Assembly: GCA_014879675.1 (NCBI GenBank)
Contig: JACSRQ010000094.1
Coordinates: 1 to 41,055, forward strand
Length of the DNA stretch: 41,055 bases
Direction: 5' to 3'
From: Ignavibacteria bacterium
GTDB lineage: Bacteria > Bacteroidota > Ignavibacteria > Tepidaquicellales > OLB5
A program made the translations under genes and the position numbers. The notes under the pieces are model-generated. The model was given only the letters and a program-made list of their open reading frames with translations. It did no database searches and was not told the origin of the DNA. Numbering within the stretch: the stretch's first letter is position 1; the number at the start of each line of letters is the position of its first letter. Below, piece after piece: positions 39,551 to 41,055 of the stretch.

Positions 39551-40597
39551 ATGAATTTCAAAGCATACCTGAATACAATATCCAACCGCGCGCGTTCACT
39601 TCCGGTGGTGATTCTTTACGTTACCGAAGGCTGTAACCTGAAATGCGTAACGTGTTCTTACCGCAAGCCAATGCCGGGCGAGCTAAGCTTTGAAGAAATT
39701 ACCGTGCTGGCAGAAAGCCTGAAGCAATTCGGATTGCGCCATATAGTCTATTCCGGCGGCGAGCCGCTTCTGAGACGCGATTTCCCGGAGATAAGCGGTC
39801 TATTTCAAAATACCGGTATCAAACAAACCTTGCTCACAAACGGACTCTTACTGGAAAAACGACTGCCTGAACTGCAAAATGTATTTTCAGAAATAATTGT
39901 ATCAATTGACGGCGCAGATGCGGATACACATAACAGGATAAGGGGTGTGAATTCATTCGATATTATTATTGCAGGAATTTCCGCAGCAGTATCTGCCGGA
40001 GAGAATGTTTCCATACGTACCGTTCTGCAGAAGCAAAACTACCGCGCGCTTCCGGAGTTTATCACTATGGCGCGTTATGCCGGAGTTAAACGAATTTCTT
40101 TTCTTGCCGCGGATGTATCCAGCGAAGCGTACGGGCGTGATTCCATAGCGCACAAACTTGATCAAAAAGGTACTATTGAAAATGAAAGTGCTATCGCGTT
40201 GAATCCGGATGAAACCGCAGAGCTTCGTTCGATAATAAATGAAATGGCAGTAAAGAATAAAAGAGATTTTGATAACGGCTTCATTTCGGAATCACCTGAG
40301 AAGCTGCTTGGTTTTGCCGATTATTATGATGCACTGCGCGGTGTTGGCAGATTCCCAAATACCCTGTGCAATGCCCCAATGGTTTCACTTGTAATCACAT
40401 CAACCGGCGATGTTCACCCGTGTTTTTTCCTTCCGGCATTTACAAATGTCCGCAATACGCCATTTCCTCTTGCCGCAAATACCGAAAGCATAAAACAGAT
40501 ACGTAAATCCGTAAGAACATACGAGCCTCATGAGTGCAAACGCTGCGTTTGTACATTATACACTTCGCCCCGCAATGCATTGGCCGATAAATTCTGA
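39551..40597 (+). CDS. Radical SAM protein with SPASM-like C-terminus
   Basis: 348 residues, cytoplasmic. The 4Fe-4S motif is CNLKCVTC (Cys28, Cys32, Cys35; CxxxCxxC), followed by YSGGEPLLRRDF (69-77) for SAM binding. The C-terminal region has CNAPMVSLVITSTGDVHPC (~277-295) and a late HECKRCVC cluster, as in SPASM/twitch domains that hold auxiliary clusters in peptide- or sugar-modifying enzymes. No small precursor peptide gene is visible beside it, so a role on a glycan or lipid, suggested by the GT87 neighbour, is possible. Weak TAATTTCG element at 39533. Substrate unknown. Confidence 0.87.
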   Translation: MNFKAYLNTISNRARSLPVVILYVTEGCNLKCVTCSYRKPMPGELSFEEITVLAESLKQFGLRHIVYSGGEPLLRRDFPEISGLFQNTGIKQTLLTNGLLLEKRLPELQNVFSEIIVSIDGADADTHNRIRGVNSFDIIIAGISAAVSAGENVSIRTVLQKQNYRALPEFITMARYAGVKRISFLAADVSSEAYGRDSIAHKLDQKGTIENESAIALNPDETAELRSIINEMAVKNKRDFDNGFISESPEKLLGFADYYDALRGVGRFPNTLCNAPMVSLVITSTGDVHPCFFLPAFTNVRNTPFPLAANTESIKQIRKSVRTYEPHECKRCVCTLYTSPRNALADKF

Positions 40598-40600
40598 CTT

Positions 40601-40693
40601 CTCGTACCACGAATTCCCAAGAGCATTTTTTATAGTTATAACGTTGATCAATGATCTAAGGTTTTTCCTGCAGAACTGATTTCGTGGAACGGA
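40601..40693 (+). mobile_element. Family E MITE-like element E3
   Basis: 93 bp, ends CTCGTACCACGAA and TTCGTGGAACGGA. The right half, TTTTTCCTGCAGAACTGA and the end, is identical to E1 in reverse complement. It begins four bases after the radical SAM stop codon. Confidence 0.68.
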
Positions 40694-41034
40694 TAGCTTT
40701 ATCTTCAGCACCAGCAAAACTTCCGCAATAACCTTCTCCCAACCCTCTCCAAAGGAGGGGGAGATGAGCAACAATCTTTAGAACAACGATATTCATTTCT
40801 GCTTACTGCCCTGGCAATTTTCAAGGAGGAATAAACCCGGCCTATGCGTCTGTTGACATCAACTATTTTATGTAACGATTGTATATATTCAGCTTTCGAG
40901 TTTGATATTCTACCCCTATAATCCCACATGTCCTCGCCGGTTCTGCGACCTTCCAGGGGGATATGATGCCACGACCTCCCCCCGGCCCCCTCCGAAGACC
41001 TTATGTTTAAATAGAAAGCCTCCTGAGAGTTTAT

Positions 41035-41042
41035 TATTTTTG
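41035..41042 (+). promoter_or_regulatory. TAnnTTTG element for a gene beyond the edge
   Basis: TATTTTTG, exact -7 match, 13 bases from the window end. No clear TTTG at the usual distance. Confidence 0.35.
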
Positions 41043-41055
41043 TATAGCGAACACA

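Larger units (their letters stand above)
40598..41055. other. Spacer with E3, G-rich words and a promoter
   Basis: E3 at 40601-40693, then CTTCTCCCAACCCTCTCC / AAAGGAGGGGGAGA (40734-40764), GC-rich pyrimidine tracts near 40970-41000, and a promoter-like element at the edge. No gene is supported. Confidence 0.6.

Noticed and set aside
1-41055. tRNA or rRNA genes
   Set aside because: No cloverleaf with a GGTTCRANNCC arm or conserved rRNA segment was noticed on either strand; a covariance search was not possible.

Overview
The window looks like a chromosomal segment of an uncultivated Ignavibacteria-type bacterium (Bacteroidetes/Chlorobi group). Four secreted proteins end in a type IX secretion (T9SS) type A sorting domain with the PNPFNP motif and a final Lys. 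Promoters fit the Bacteroidetes pattern TTTG-N19-21-TAnnTTTG. An LptD homologue and a diaminopimelate epimerase imply a diderm cell with DAP peptidoglycan. No phage, plasmid, transposase, CRISPR, rRNA or tRNA gene was seen. Taxonomy is inferred from these features, not searched.

Layout. 1-4097: a truncated DUF4349 lipoprotein (-) and a 971-residue secreted GND-repeat/HEAT protein (+). 4098-4808: repeat-filled convergent spacer. 4809-8416: a GH5 glycosidase (-), then a barrel-like protein and three lipoproteins (+). 8417-11373: a T9SS cargo protein (-) set between two repeat arrays. 11374-22900: two copies of a divergent pair (an all-helical ~480-residue protein and a Ycf48-like T9SS propeller), with an M1 peptidase, a small helical protein, an S74 tail-fibre-like protein and another T9SS protein. 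23281-29440: a co-directional run of methyltransferase, histidine kinase, cNMP-binding-fold protein, GT-C glycosyltransferase and redoxin-like protein, closed by a strong terminator. 29441-30362: repeat-filled convergent spacer. 30363-38012 (-): CmcI-like enzyme, dapF, lptD, msrC, HD hydrolase, gpmA and a DUF2202 ferritin-like protein. 38316-40597 (+): GT87 membrane glycosyltransferase and a radical SAM/SPASM enzyme.

The genes are mostly envelope, secretion and housekeeping functions. The unusual part is the intergenic DNA. Nearly every long spacer is built from a few families of palindromic elements, here called A to F. Three stand out: (C) a ~120-150 bp element of nested hairpins, in four copies; (E and D) short MITE-like elements with terminal inverted repeats; and (F) a G/C-clamped hairpin whose loop does or does not carry a 19-base nested palindrome. 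A, D and E occur together at two loci 25 kb apart. One F-like palindrome appears to be read in frame inside the large repeat protein. These arrays, the duplicated helical/propeller module and a Pho-box-like operator at 38.0-38.2 kb are the main leads. No new defence or metabolic system could be supported.
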